Shown: positions 1 through 4,858, counted from the stretch's first letter. The stretch is 6,876 nt of DNA from Candidatus Parcubacteria bacterium (GCA_014378965.1 JACMMR010000055.1:1-6876); one strand, 5' to 3'. The notes: a model not told the origin generated them from the letters alone. A program made the numbers and translations.

Positions 1-36
1 ATGAACAATCAATAAGTGCAAAAAGTTTAATTTTCA

Positions 37-468
37 TTATCGTTTATTTCTTTTAAGCACTCGAGCCAATCCAGTCACTACACCCCATACCTGCACATCT
101 TGTCCTTCAATTGGAATAATATTTTCAAAGTCTTCGTTTGAAGCTTCGAAGAAAATGGATTTACCTTTTTTTCGAAATGTTTTTACTGTAAATTCATTAT
201 CAATAGCTGCAATGACAATATCTCCATCGACAGGCTCTAAGTCTTTTCGTACACATAAGATATCTTCTGGCATGATACCTGAATTTTTCATAGATTGCCC
301 TTCAGCACGTACATAAAACGAGGTTGATTCGTCGACCTGGAATAAGTCATTGATATCGATAACTCGTTCTATGTAGTCATCTGCAGGTGAGGCAAAACCA
401 GCTTTTACATAGTGAGACACCAAGGATATGGGTTTATGTGTTGTTTGTTTGTGATCAATAACGCGCAT
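37..468 (-). CDS. umuD: UmuD-like S24 family autoproteolytic protein (SOS mutagenesis subunit)
   Basis: This is a LexA/UmuD-type S24 serine peptidase. In UmuD, self-cleavage stimulated by RecA filaments gives UmuD', which joins UmuC to form the error-prone polymerase V. From the ATG at 466-468 the protein has 143 residues (E. coli UmuD has 139). It shows the AGF cleavage site at Ala23-Gly24, the nucleophile in the QSM motif at Ser59 and the general base in TVK at Lys96. These lie one residue from the UmuD positions (24/25, 60, 97), which supports this start. A GTG at 502-504 would add 12 residues but falls inside a probable operator, so I reject it. There is no helix-turn-helix, so it is not LexA itself. 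Cleavage after Ala rather than Cys is a minor variation. A partner umuC, if present, would lie beyond the left edge of the window. No ribosome binding site is visible. Confidence 0.88.
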   Translation of the reverse strand: MRVIDHKQTTHKPISLVSHYVKAGFASPADDYIERVIDINDLFQVDESTSFYVRAEGQSMKNSGIMPEDILCVRKDLEPVDGDIVIAAIDNEFTVKTFRKKGKSIFFEASNEDFENIIPIEGQDVQVWGVVTGLARVLKRNKR

Positions 469-475
469 TGTGTCT

Positions 476-481
476 ATTGTA
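476..481 (-). promoter_or_regulatory. -10 element of the umuD-like gene (leaderless geometry)
   Basis: On the minus strand TACAAT ends 7 nt before the ATG at 468, placing the transcription start at or next to the start codon. A weak -35 (GTGAAC) with a 17-bp spacer falls inside the GAAC-N4-GTTC palindrome, so a bound repressor would block it. Confidence 0.45.
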
Positions 482-489
482 AATCTAAA

Positions 490-503
490 TGAACTATAGT
501 TCA
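490..503. promoter_or_regulatory. Probable SOS box (LexA-type operator) of the umuD-like gene
   Basis: The sequence TGAACTATAGTTCA is a perfect 14-bp palindrome. It contains GAAC-N4-GTTC, the core of the Bacillus/actinobacterial LexA operator. It lies 22-35 bp upstream of the ATG at 468 and overlaps the region expected for the -35 and spacer of the promoter at 476-481. It also contains a TATAGT hexamer (minus strand, 493-498) that could itself be a -10. The sequence is seen directly; the regulator is inferred from the match and from the SOS nature of the gene. Confidence 0.7.
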
Positions 504-592
504 CCTAACGGTAAAATGGTTCGTGTGGTGTGATGTTGTCAGTATAAAAAAAATATTTAAAGTAAAAAGTAGTATTTATTTTTGACTTTTAG

Positions 593-598
593 TATAAT
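593..598 (+). promoter_or_regulatory. Possible -10 element for the small membrane protein
   Basis: A consensus TATAAT lies 23 nt before the ATG at 622. No good -35 is seen 16-18 bp upstream. A TTGACT at 582-587 is only 5 bp away and cannot pair with it as a normal promoter. The rest of 505-621 is AT-rich and shows no further structure. Confidence 0.4.
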
Positions 599-621
599 AT
601 CGAAGTACCCAAAACGCACTT

Positions 622-897
622 ATGAACACAACCGTCAAATCGCGAATAATCCTCTGTTTCCTTCTCATCTTTTCTCTAATCCTGTACGGTGGCTGGGGAA
701 TTTTGCCTGCTACCATCATTACATATAGTTTAGCAGGTATAGCTTCATTTTTTTTAAATATCAACAGATTACTTCATATCAAAAAATCAAGTATTCATGG
801 AATAATCTATCTTTTAATTCTTTTTTTACCTGTAGGATTCTTTATCCTAATATTGTCAGCTCTTAAGAATAAAAATTCTGGTGTGATCATGAACTAA
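622..897 (+). CDS. Small hypothetical integral membrane protein (91 aa)
   Basis: I do not recognise a family. The protein is very hydrophobic, with three likely membrane segments at about residues 9-22, 27-46 and 60-81. Positively charged stretches sit at the N terminus, in the loop near residues 49-56 (RLLHIKK) and at the C-terminal tail (KNKN), so the soluble parts are short. A -10-like TATAAT stands upstream and a good hairpin terminator follows the stop, which argues that it is a real single-gene unit. There is no Shine-Dalgarno sequence before the ATG. The overlapping minus-strand frame at 576-764 has no promoter or family features and is the less likely gene. Confidence 0.6.
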   Translation: MNTTVKSRIILCFLLIFSLILYGGWGILPATIITYSLAGIASFFLNINRLLHIKKSSIHGIIYLLILFLPVGFFILILSALKNKNSGVIMN

Positions 898-923
898 ACT
901 GATTTTTTAAAAAATACAAAAAA

Positions 924-955
924 CCTCAAGATTTAAAACCTTGAGGAATTTTTTC
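924..955 (+). terminator. Rho-independent terminator after the small membrane protein gene
   Basis: A 7-bp stem CCTCAAG/CTTGAGG (924-930 with 940-946) has a 9-nt loop and is followed by AATTTTTT. A run of A before the stem means it could also terminate leftward transcription. Confidence 0.75.
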
Positions 956-980
956 GTTTGTCTGAATTACGTAAACCTGA

Positions 981-1018
981 AAAAAAAATAATTTAGACTC
1001 TTTCGTCTAAATTATTTT
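981..1018 (-). terminator. Strong terminator of the zinc-ribbon gene
   Basis: A perfect 14-bp stem (985-998 with 1005-1018) has a 6-nt loop. On the minus strand it is followed by an uninterrupted T-tract that continues the stem. This is the expected end of the minus-strand transcript from 1398. Confidence 0.85.
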
Positions 1019-1021
1019 CTA

Positions 1022-1055
1022 TGCGACATATTTTGATTTGTTAAAATAGAAATGC
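1022..1055. repeat. 34-nt dispersed element, copy 1
   Basis: This sequence recurs at 6790-6823 with 31 of 34 identical bases. Its core (1029-1048) is an imperfect inverted repeat, TATTTTGAT / GTTAAAATA, whose two departures from perfect symmetry become G-U wobbles in plus-strand RNA. It sits between the 3' end of the zinc-ribbon gene and its terminator, the same arrangement as copy 2 after tRNA-Arg. Its function is unknown. Confidence 0.75.
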
Positions 1056-1071
1056 TTTTAAAGTAAGGGTT

Positions 1072-1398
1072 TTACTTCAACTTATTAAACATATCAATCA
1101 ACTTATCCAACTTCGCATTGGCTGAAGACAATTCTCTCTTCAATTGCATGATTGTCGCATTGGTATCAGTCATCGGTGACAAGTTTGTCGGTTGGACAAA
1201 ATTCTCTGGCGTATCAAAAATAGTTTTATCTTTTCTTCGTACATATGCACCCTCTACAGGAGCAGGCTCTCTCATATTCTTAAAACACGTATCACAAAAT
1301 ACTGGCTTTTTACCATTTGGCTTAAAAGGCACCTCACAGGCCTGGTGACAAGTGTCACATATTGTTTTATATATAGTTATAGGTCTCTCTGTTTTCAT
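1072..1398 (-). CDS. CxxC zinc-ribbon protein with C-terminal coiled coil (108 aa)
   Basis: The N-terminal part (residues 11-40) has the pattern C14-x2-C17 ... C35-x2-C38 with the linker EVPFKPNGKKPVFC, a treble-clef/zinc-ribbon type often met in Patescibacteria. An extra Cys21 lies between the pairs. The middle (42-80) is polar and probably disordered, and residues 82-107 form a likely coiled coil (LKRELSSANAKLDKLIDMFNKLK pattern, split here as heptads of L, A, L, I, F). The family's exact role is not known; a nucleic-acid or ribosome-associated adaptor is only a guess. The start is the ATG at 1396-1398, fixed by a promoter that allows no upstream leader. It ends with a strong terminator. 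No terminator separates it from the DUF1295 gene upstream (54-bp gap), so some read-through is possible. Confidence 0.82.
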   Translation of the reverse strand: MKTERPITIYKTICDTCHQACEVPFKPNGKKPVFCDTCFKNMREPAPVEGAYVRRKDKTIFDTPENFVQPTNLSPMTDTNATIMQLKRELSSANAKLDKLIDMFNKLK

Positions 1399-1404
1399 AT
1401 TTAG

Positions 1405-1433
1405 AGTATAACATAGATTACAGATTATGTAAA
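1405..1433 (-). promoter_or_regulatory. Promoter of the zinc-ribbon gene (-35 TTTACA, extended -10)
   Basis: On the minus strand, TTTACA (1428-1433) lies 17 bp from TATACT (1405-1410), which is preceded by TG-N (extended -10). The hexamer ends 6 nt before the ATG, so the start site should be the A of the start codon, giving a leaderless mRNA. This is the best-formed promoter in the window. Confidence 0.75.
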
Positions 1434-1452
1434 AGATTTTGTCAAATATAAC

Positions 1453-2226
1453 TTACACATTTTTATTAAACCACGGAATAAACATATTTGTTTTTTTTGA
1501 ATAATTAATAAAATCTGGATTCTCTTTCATTTTTTTCTCAAGCAACGGTATACCTGATATCTTTAAAATAAGAATAGTAATAGTTAATGGACCTAAAATT
1601 GAGAACCAAACAATATTAGCCGATAGAGATATAATCCATATAGCCCACCACATTGTTACCTCGCCAAAATAGTTGGGATGTCTTGTATATTTCCACAAGC
1701 CTTCCTTCATCAACTTACCTGTATTTTCAGGATTTTTTATAAATACTGCAAGTTGTCTATCCCCAACTGATTCAAAAAAGAATCCAATAATCCAAAGCAT
1801 CAACCCTACAAAATCTAATACTGTTAGAGACGTACCTAAGTTTTTATTTACAACAAGAACTGGTAAAACAACAAGAAATAAGAGCACTCCTTGTAATATG
1901 TACACTTGAAAATATGATCTTATATAAAACCACTTACCCCATGTATGTCTCCAAGCTAAATATCTATAGTCCTCGGCTTTCCCTTTATTTCTTTTGTAAA
2001 TATGATATGCAAGTCGTAAGCCCCATATACTTACAAGTATTCCAACTAAAATACCTCTCAACCCTGACTCAAAATCATGAAGAATAAATGAAAGCCAAGC
2101 AAGCATTACAAAACCTAACCCCCACGCAGTGTCAACAACATCATTTCTTTTTCTAATTATAGATACTATAAACCAAACATTCATATACAAAAACAATATA
2201 AAAATAATGGCTGTAAAAAAAGTCAT
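1453..2226 (-). CDS. DUF1295 membrane protein (steroid 5-alpha-reductase/ICMT-like fold)
   Basis: The 257-residue protein matches the DUF1295 family in length and motifs: DVVDTAWGLGF at 29-39, RLAYHIYKRN at 71-80 followed by EDYRY and WR, FESVGDRQL at 151-159, and the hallmark GLWKYTRHPNYFGE at 176-189, which in this superfamily belongs to the cofactor-binding C-terminal region. The closing GIPLLEKKMKENPDFINYSKKTNMFIPWF region also fits. About six to seven membrane helices are predicted by eye. Related families are NADPH-dependent reductases or membrane methyltransferases acting on lipids; the substrate here is unknown and steroids are unlikely. It lies 3 nt after the DUF2177 stop without a ribosome binding site, so translational coupling in a two-gene operon is probable. 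Confidence 0.88.
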   Translation of the reverse strand: MTFFTAIIFILFLYMNVWFIVSIIRKRNDVVDTAWGLGFVMLAWLSFILHDFESGLRGILVGILVSIWGLRLAYHIYKRNKGKAEDYRYLAWRHTWGKWFYIRSYFQVYILQGVLLFLVVLPVLVVNKNLGTSLTVLDFVGLMLWIIGFFFESVGDRQLAVFIKNPENTGKLMKEGLWKYTRHPNYFGEVTMWWAIWIISLSANIVWFSILGPLTITILILKISGIPLLEKKMKENPDFINYSKKTNMFIPWFNKNV

Positions 2227-2229
2227 ATA

Positions 2230-2622
2230 TTAAAACTTAGTAAAAATTAGAAATGTAACCGAAGACACTGCTGCTGTTACAAAAGATCCCCAGATCAAAT
2301 CTACAATTGTTACAGCAATTGGCCAGTCTTTCAACGTTGCAAGATTTGTTAAATCATATGTTGCATAGGTAATAAAACCAAATAACGCTCCGAATAAAAT
2401 TGCGTGAATAATTGAATTTTTTTCTATTGCTGGATTTATTACAAAGACCAGTAATGCAAATATAAATAATATATAAAAAAGTAAGGCAGCTATCCAATTT
2501 ATATTAGTTTTAAACAAAAAACCAATCTGCTTTGCATAAAAAGACTTAGCCAGAAAGCCAAGCCAGATACCATCGATGACCAAAAAAATGGATAATGCTG
2601 TAAGATATACTTTTAAAAACAT
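2230..2622 (-). CDS. DUF2177 family membrane protein
   Basis: The 130-residue protein carries the DUF2177 signature. It has D17-GIW-LG at the end of helix 1, KSFYAKQIG at 26-34, then a W43...FY50 segment, the strongly conserved YATYDLTN at 86-93, LKDWP at 97-101 and D108-x2-WG at 111-112. Four membrane helices fit the hydrophobic profile: about 3-22, 43-63, 72-90 and 104-127. The biochemical role is unknown. It is the first gene of an operon with DUF1295, and both families are found near lipid-modifying genes (cyclopropane fatty acid synthase, FAD-dependent oxidoreductase) in other bacteria; I recall this context and cannot check it here. The ATG lies exactly 6 nt after an extended -10, so the mRNA is probably leaderless. 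Confidence 0.88.
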   Translation of the reverse strand: MFLKVYLTALSIFLVIDGIWLGFLAKSFYAKQIGFLFKTNINWIAALLFYILFIFALLVFVINPAIEKNSIIHAILFGALFGFITYATYDLTNLATLKDWPIAVTIVDLIWGSFVTAAVSSVTFLIFTKF

Positions 2623-2628
2623 GTTTTA

Positions 2629-2637
2629 ATTATACCA
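2629..2637 (-). promoter_or_regulatory. Extended -10 promoter of the DUF2177-DUF1295 operon
   Basis: TGGTATAAT on the minus strand is a full TG-N-TATAAT. It ends 6 nt before the ATG at 2622. A palindromic TTTAAA at 2652-2657, 17 bp upstream, may act as a weak -35. Confidence 0.7.
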
Positions 2638-2672
2638 CATTCATTCATTACTTTAAAAAGATGTATATATTC

Positions 2673-2681
2673 TGGTATAAT
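2673..2681 (+). promoter_or_regulatory. Extended -10 promoter of the anchored DxNxDxxxD protein
   Basis: The same nonamer TGGTATAAT as in the divergent operon ends 7 nt before the ATG at 2689, again predicting a leaderless start. The TTTAAA at 2652-2657 is 18 bp upstream and could be shared as -35 with the divergent promoter. Confidence 0.7.
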
Positions 2682-2688
2682 TAATAGT

Positions 2689-3213
2689 ATGAAAAAAGGT
2701 ATTCAAATCACACTCGCTCTACTCATCATTGGGGGTATTGCCTATTATTATTTGCATCAGAAATTTAATCCTCCTGCCCCTGTTGTGGAAACTGTCCTTG
2801 CCACCACAACACCTGTAATTCTTGCTGATAATATGTTTGTTGCAGCAACGCAAGATCCTGATGCTACTATCCTGGCAAAAGGTGACCTAAATAATGATAC
2901 ATATGAGGATGCAATTATGGCAGTAGTATTTTGTGGTGCATCATGTTCCTTAAGTTTAGAAGTAATATTAAATATTGAAAATAGATCAACAAAACCGTTA
3001 GATAATATTTCATTTGATGGGTACAAATCGTCATCAGCTACAAAAAGTGATCTCAGTAAAGTTAAGATTGAGAATGGGATAATCTCATTAACTGGAAAAG
3101 GGTTAGATTGTATCGAGGATTGTACGGAAGAAAAATGGAATGTTGAAAAAACAATCCAGTATAAGTTAGAGGCTAATAAAATTGTAAGATTACCAACTGA
3201 CTTGAAAAGATAA
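2689..3213 (+). CDS. Membrane-anchored extracytoplasmic protein with Ca-binding-like loop (174 aa)
   Basis: The N terminus MKKG plus a hydrophobic stretch at residues 5-22 forms an uncleaved signal anchor. A Pro/Thr-rich linker follows (27-44). Residues 65-76 read GDLNNDTYEDAI, a D66-x-N68-x-D70-x3-D74 loop like those of FG-GAP/VCBS repeats and dockerins, which bind calcium. It is followed by a hydrophobic strand. There are two CxxxC pairs, C82/C86 and C141/C145, which could make disulfides outside the membrane. No named family is recognised beyond the loop, and there is only one such loop, so it is not a beta-propeller. The gene is divergent from the DUF2177 operon with 66 bp between starts. 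No T-tract terminator follows; the next structure is the hairpin at 3263-3309. Confidence 0.75.
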   Translation: MKKGIQITLALLIIGGIAYYYLHQKFNPPAPVVETVLATTTPVILADNMFVAATQDPDATILAKGDLNNDTYEDAIMAVVFCGASCSLSLEVILNIENRSTKPLDNISFDGYKSSSATKSDLSKVKIENGIISLTGKGLDCIEDCTEEKWNVEKTIQYKLEANKIVRLPTDLKR

Positions 3214-3228
3214 TTTTATAGTTATACA

Positions 3229-3279
3229 ATGTATAAAGTTCAGGTTTTAGTAATAGTCGACCTTAGCTACATCTTCTAG
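3229..3279 (+). other. Possible 16-codon leader ORF overlapping the large hairpin
   Basis: ATG at 3229 opens a 16-residue frame, MYKVQVLVIVDLSYIF, rich in Val, Leu and Ile, that ends at a TAG (3277-3279) inside the hairpin. TATAGT (3217-3222) ends 6 nt before this ATG, the spacing seen at larger genes here. An ORF this short may be chance, so the call is tentative. Confidence 0.2.
3254..3261 (+). repeat. 8-bp direct repeat TAGTCGAC, left copy
   Basis: TAGTCGAC occurs here and at 3622-3629, where it includes the stop codon of the small membrane protein gene. Both copies are followed shortly by TTA. The two copies bracket the hairpin and the GC-richer gene. Confidence 0.4.
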
Positions 3280-3309
3280 GACACTATGTGTCTTAAAAGA
3301 TGTAGCTAA
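3263..3309. repeat. 47-nt near-perfect hairpin upstream of the GC-richer gene
   Basis: The outer stem is 13 perfect base pairs (3263-3275 with 3297-3309). After one C/A mismatch the stem continues with T-A, A-T and G-T pairs and then GACAC/GTGTC around a 3-nt loop TAT, about 21 pairs in all. There is no T-tract on either strand, so it is not an ordinary terminator. A second small hairpin (TAATGAA/TTCATTA, 3307-3323) shares its last three bases. Candidates are an RNA regulatory stem, a processing site or a mobile-element remnant. Confidence 0.7.
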
Positions 3310-3336
3310 TGAAAGCTTCATTACAAAAAAACCAAT

Positions 3337-3624
3337 ATGAAAAACAGAACCTTAGTCAGAGTACTACTCATCAGTTTGACCACCCTTGCCTTCATCATGT
3401 ACAACCAACATGTTCCCTGGCAGTACATCGGGTTCATACACTTTATCGGCGGTCTGGCGGCTTACTATTTGGTCCTCGGTAACCGCCGTAACACTTACCA
3501 AGACACAGATTGGGTCGAATGGTTTATGGCGTTTATGGGCGGTTTCTGCGGATTCTTCTCTTTAATCGTCGCTTCCTTACCAGAATTTGAACTCGAGGCG
3601 TGGGACAACATTAGAGATGAGTAG
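3337..3624 (+). CDS. Small hypothetical membrane protein, GC-richer than neighbours (95 aa)
   Basis: I do not recognise a family. The protein has three likely membrane segments: residues 7-22, 29-47 and 62-83. The first loop holds WQYIGFIHFIGG, a basic GNRRN follows segment 2, and the acidic tail reads EFELEAWDNIRDE. My count gives about 46% GC (134 of 288), clearly above the AT-rich genes around it, and codons such as CTC, ATC, GTC, GGC and CGC are used where neighbours prefer A/T endings. Together with the flanking 8-bp direct repeats and the upstream hairpin this suggests acquired DNA. There is no Shine-Dalgarno sequence and no clear -10 right before the ATG. A terminator follows 17 bases after the stop. 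Confidence 0.65.
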   Translation: MKNRTLVRVLLISLTTLAFIMYNQHVPWQYIGFIHFIGGLAAYYLVLGNRRNTYQDTDWVEWFMAFMGGFCGFFSLIVASLPEFELEAWDNIRDE

Positions 3625-3629
3625 TCGAC
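3622..3629 (+). repeat. 8-bp direct repeat TAGTCGAC, right copy
   Basis: This matches 3254-3261. It begins with the TAG stop codon of the preceding gene. The distance between copies is 368 bp. Confidence 0.4.
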
Positions 3630-3641
3630 TTAATCAGCCAA

Positions 3642-3685
3642 AAAAACAACCCGTAGTTGCCCTCTCAGGCTTCTGCGGTGTTTTT
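3642..3685 (+). terminator. Terminator after the 95-aa membrane protein gene
   Basis: An A-rich arm AAAAACA (3642-3648) pairs with TGTTTTT (3679-3685), and CCGTAG (3651-3656) pairs with CTGCGG (3673-3678). A 2-nt bulge lies between the two blocks and there are further partial pairs in the loop. The T-run follows directly, and the A-run would let it work on the other strand too. Confidence 0.7.
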
Positions 3686-3686
3686 A

Positions 3687-3715
3687 TTGCCAAGTCATAA
3701 TAAAAATGGTATTTT
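3687..3715 (+). promoter_or_regulatory. Promoter of the Nudix-like gene
   Basis: TTGCCA (3687-3692) is 17 bp from TATTTT (3710-3715), which is preceded by TG-N. The start would be near 3722, giving a leader of about 21 nt. No Shine-Dalgarno sequence is seen in that leader. Confidence 0.5.
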
Positions 3716-3742
3716 GTCACCAGTACGCAATTTTGAAAAACT

Positions 3743-4189
3743 ATGAAAATCTTTACCAGACTATCCTTAGATTCACTCCTACCTCCATACTCAACCTGTG
3801 CGGTTATTTTTCCATTTGACAGAGCGACTAACTCTGTTCTTATGGTTGATGATCCTGTTTTTGGACTAACTGGGTATATATTTCAAGACCTAGATAATGA
3901 TACTACAATCAAAGAAAAAGCTGTGCAGAATTTTAGAGCAAACACAAATGTGATAGTTGTGGAAACTAATCCATTTTGTCCTGAAGTCATGCAGTGTCTA
4001 ACTGGTGATCAATCTAACTCGCAGTCAGTGTGGAAGTTTGTGATAATACTTCAGAATTTTCGAGCACCAGAAGAATCAGAAATTGTACCGAGAAATATGA
4101 AGTGGTATCACAAAAATGTCATCCCATGGAGCAGAATGCATTGTAATGCAGAAAAAGAATTCTTGATGGAATTAATGGGTGTAAAATAA
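3743..4189 (+). CDS. Degenerate MTH1-like Nudix-fold protein (probable pseudoenzyme, 148 aa)
   Basis: The layout follows the MTH1 / 8-oxo-dGTP diphosphatase type of Nudix protein. There is a first strand (19-24), a strand with VLMVDD (32-37), a helix region (55-67), a late strand VWKFVIIL (96-103) and the AxPEESEIVPRNMKWY block (108-122). The closing IPWSRM...EKEFLMELMGVK corresponds to the IPYDxMWxDDxxWLPLLLxGK end of that family. Aligned without gaps to the 23-residue Nudix box (G-x5-E-x7-REUxEExGU), residues 48-70 keep the spacing but replace the key positions: Gly to Gln48, Glu to Thr54, Arg-Glu to Gln62-Asn63, Glu-Glu to Ala66-Asn67 and Gly to Asn69. No metal-dependent hydrolysis is expected. 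It may be a binding or regulatory pseudoenzyme. The frame is intact and bounded by a promoter and a terminator. The fold call is my reading of the sequence. Confidence 0.65.
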   Translation: MKIFTRLSLDSLLPPYSTCAVIFPFDRATNSVLMVDDPVFGLTGYIFQDLDNDTTIKEKAVQNFRANTNVIVVETNPFCPEVMQCLTGDQSNSQSVWKFVIILQNFRAPEESEIVPRNMKWYHKNVIPWSRMHCNAEKEFLMELMGVK

Positions 4190-4199
4190 CTTAATACTC

Positions 4200-4235
4200 A
4201 AAAGCGCGGACCTTCCTCGGGACCGCGCTTTTTTT
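4200..4235 (+). terminator. Terminator between the Nudix-like gene and the DUF305 gene
   Basis: AAAGCGCGG (4201-4209) pairs with CCGCGCTTT (4223-4231), with two or three more pairs inside, followed by seven further T or near-T bases. The two genes converge here, and a short T-run on the minus strand suggests that it serves both. Confidence 0.85.
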
Positions 4236-4240
4236 CTTTA

Positions 4241-4843
4241 TTAAAATTTCCATCCTTTCATAACCTCAATCTCTTTAGTTTGTGTAGTTATGATTTGTTT
4301 TGCCAACTCATACGTACTATCTAAGGCAGGATGACTATTTGTAATAGTCAAACCATTTTCTTTATTACTATTCGTTTTATTAATTTGATCAAGTATTTCA
4401 ATATAATCTTTGGAAATATTTATCGCTTTTTGATGATGTACGATCATATCGTTTGTGTATTTTTTTGCCAACTTATCTCCTTTAAGATCAACACTTGTGG
4501 TCGCATGCATAGTCATGGACATTGTTGGAATATATTCCTTTCCTAGGTATTCTCGATACACATTTTCCATTTTTGATATTTCAAAAGTTTGAGTATCGAC
4601 CACATTTGCTGCAAATATTCTTACTTGTCCATTAGTAATATCTAAGTTATTCATAATTTTAAGTGATGAATCAACCGCTTCTTGATGATGAGGTATCATT
4701 TCATCCAAAAATGCTTTTACTATTGCTGCTTCATCTCCAGTTTTGGCTACTTTTGTAAATGTATTTGTAGACATGTTTTTATATAGTATTATACCTAAGG
4801 CAATTAATACAAAAAGTATTATTGTTATTATCATTTTTTTCAT
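4241..4843 (-). CDS. DUF305 family exported protein, likely metal (copper) binding
   Basis: Residues 4-21 are a hydrophobic signal or membrane anchor, so the rest lies outside the cytoplasm. Two DUF305 half-repeats are seen. The first has MIPHHQEAV at 49-57 followed by TQTFEISKM at 84-92; the second has MIVHHQKAI at 133-141 followed by TQTKEIEVMKGW at 187-198. Each contributes a His-His pair (52/53 and 136/137) on a four-helix, ferritin-like bundle. A Met-rich stretch between them (M108, M110, M112, H113) adds possible soft-metal ligands. DUF305 proteins such as cyanobacterial CopM bind copper in the periplasm; copper handling is an inference here. No lipobox Cys is present. The ATG is 7 nt after an extended -10 and 21 bp from the divergent tRNA gene. 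Confidence 0.88.
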   Translation of the reverse strand: MKKMIITIILFVLIALGIILYKNMSTNTFTKVAKTGDEAAIVKAFLDEMIPHHQEAVDSSLKIMNNLDITNGQVRIFAANVVDTQTFEISKMENVYREYLGKEYIPTMSMTMHATTSVDLKGDKLAKKYTNDMIVHHQKAINISKDYIEILDQINKTNSNKENGLTITNSHPALDSTYELAKQIITTQTKEIEVMKGWKF

Positions 4844-4844
4844 G

Positions 4845-4858
4845 TATTATAGTATAAC
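4845..4858 (+). promoter_or_regulatory. -10 region of the tRNA-Leu-miaA unit
   Basis: The 21-bp gap holds overlapping plus-strand hexamers: TATTAT (4845-4850), TATAGT (4848-4853) and TATAAC (4853-4858). TTGTTA at 4822-4827 is 17 bp from the first, inside the DUF305 coding region. These overlap the divergent DUF305 -10, so the two polymerases would compete. Which hexamer is used cannot be told from the sequence. Confidence 0.45.

Noticed and set aside
469..504. N-terminal extension of the UmuD-like gene from a GTG at 502-504
   Set aside because: It overlaps the palindromic operator and a -10 element, and would move the cleavage site, Ser and Lys away from their usual UmuD positions.
582..598. 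TTGACT followed by TATAAT as a complete promoter
   Set aside because: The spacer is only 5 bp, far below the usual 16-18, so only the TATAAT was kept as a possible -10.
576..764. 62-residue minus-strand frame
   Set aside because: It overlaps a better supported membrane protein gene, shows no domain and has no promoter or terminator of its own.
1022..1055. dif-like recombination site
   Set aside because: The element lacks the two 11-bp XerC/XerD arms of the dif consensus, and it occurs twice, whereas dif is normally single.
1118..1404. Plus-strand frames opposite the zinc-ribbon gene
   Set aside because: They are shadows of a gene with clear Cys motifs, promoter and terminator.
1411..1430. 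Imperfect inverted repeat ACATA/TATGT in the zinc-ribbon promoter spacer as an operator
   Set aside because: Only five base pairs are symmetrical in AT-rich DNA, and no regulator is suggested by the context.
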